Below, one piece after another: positions 7,216 through 7,339 of a stretch of DNA of 7,339 nt. The stretch is taken from the NCBI GenBank assembly GCA_002325765.1, contig DCST01000044.1, forward strand, positions 12,464-19,802, given 5' to 3'. Made by a program: the position numbers and the translations under genes. Within the stretch, counting starts at the first letter, position 1, and each line of letters begins with the position of its first letter. The notes beneath the pieces were generated by a model. That model was not told the origin of the DNA, did not search any database, and saw nothing but the letters and a program-made list of their open reading frames with translations. This DNA is from a bacterium UBA1459 (GTDB lineage: Bacteria > Pseudomonadota > Alphaproteobacteria > CAJXXZ01 > UBA1459).

Positions 7216-7339
7216 ATGCAAACATTATACATTTTCGTAAAACACAATTGCCCACCGTGTAAAAAACTAAAAAATTTATTATTTGTAGAAAATAATTTAT
7301 ATGAATTACTATCTGATTTTGAAATAAAAATAATAAATC
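7216..7339 (+). CDS. Thioredoxin-fold protein with CPPC motif, N-terminal part (3' truncated by window)
   Basis: An ATG at 7216 opens a frame that runs 41 codons to the end of the window. It begins with a hydrophobic strand (TLYIFVKH) followed directly by CPPC at residues 12-15, then a Lys/Leu-rich helix (KKLKNLLF) and a further strand (FEIKII). This strand, CxxC, helix order is the opening of the thioredoxin fold, and the short lead-in resembles glutaredoxin or thioredoxin_7-type domains. No signal peptide precedes the strand, so the visible start suggests a cytoplasmic thiol-disulfide oxidoreductase, unless a membrane domain follows out of view. The CPPC dipeptide differs from the CGPC of housekeeping thioredoxin. 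It starts 16 bases after the 489-residue gene, with no terminator between, so co-transcription is likely. The full length, exact family and partner are unknown. Confidence 0.7.
   Translation, partial: MQTLYIFVKHNCPPCKKLKNLLFVENNLYELLSDFEIKIIN

Noticed and set aside
1..7339. CRISPR array, tRNA or rRNA genes, insertion sequences
   Set aside because: No regularly spaced repeats, cloverleaf-like GC-rich stems, transposase motifs or terminal inverted repeats are visible, and coding frames fill nearly all of the window.

Overview
The window is extremely AT-rich (by eye, about a quarter G+C or less), and its proteins are dominated by Ile, Asn, Lys and Tyr. Genes are packed tightly: gaps of 1 to 40 bases, one overlapping pair of convergent stop codons, and no recognisable hairpin terminators. 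TAA, TAG and TGA all end reading frames and tryptophan is TGG, so the standard bacterial code fits. Together these suggest a reduced genome of a host-associated or endosymbiotic bacterium, probably a proteobacterium because a type VI secretion (T6SS) type membrane complex is present. The genus cannot be named from this sequence.

Layout. Bases 1-3938, plus strand, form one apparent operon. It starts with the 3' end of a TssL/DotU-like gene (transmembrane anchor and short tail). Next is a 1026-residue TssM/IcmF-like inner-membrane protein with a shortened cytoplasmic part and no visible Walker A motif. Last is a 238-residue helical protein that may be a much reduced TssA, though this is weakly supported. 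Bases 3935-5689, minus strand, encode a compact but apparently intact PriA, the replication-restart helicase; its stop codon overlaps that of the preceding gene. A 40-base divergent spacer (5690-5729) leads into a second plus-strand unit: a 489-residue, cysteine-containing protein I do not recognise, then the start of a thioredoxin-fold gene with a CPPC motif that runs off the window. No stretch over 300 bases lacks a gene.

How the genes work together. TssL and TssM are core partners of the T6SS trans-envelope complex. The third gene lies 4 bases behind tssM and is therefore likely translated from the same mRNA. PriA is an unrelated housekeeping gene. The 489-residue protein and the thioredoxin-like protein appear to be co-transcribed; any link to the secretion genes rests on proximity alone. 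The most interesting points are the divergent, reduced secretion module, the two unrecognised proteins, and the erosion inside otherwise conserved PriA motifs.
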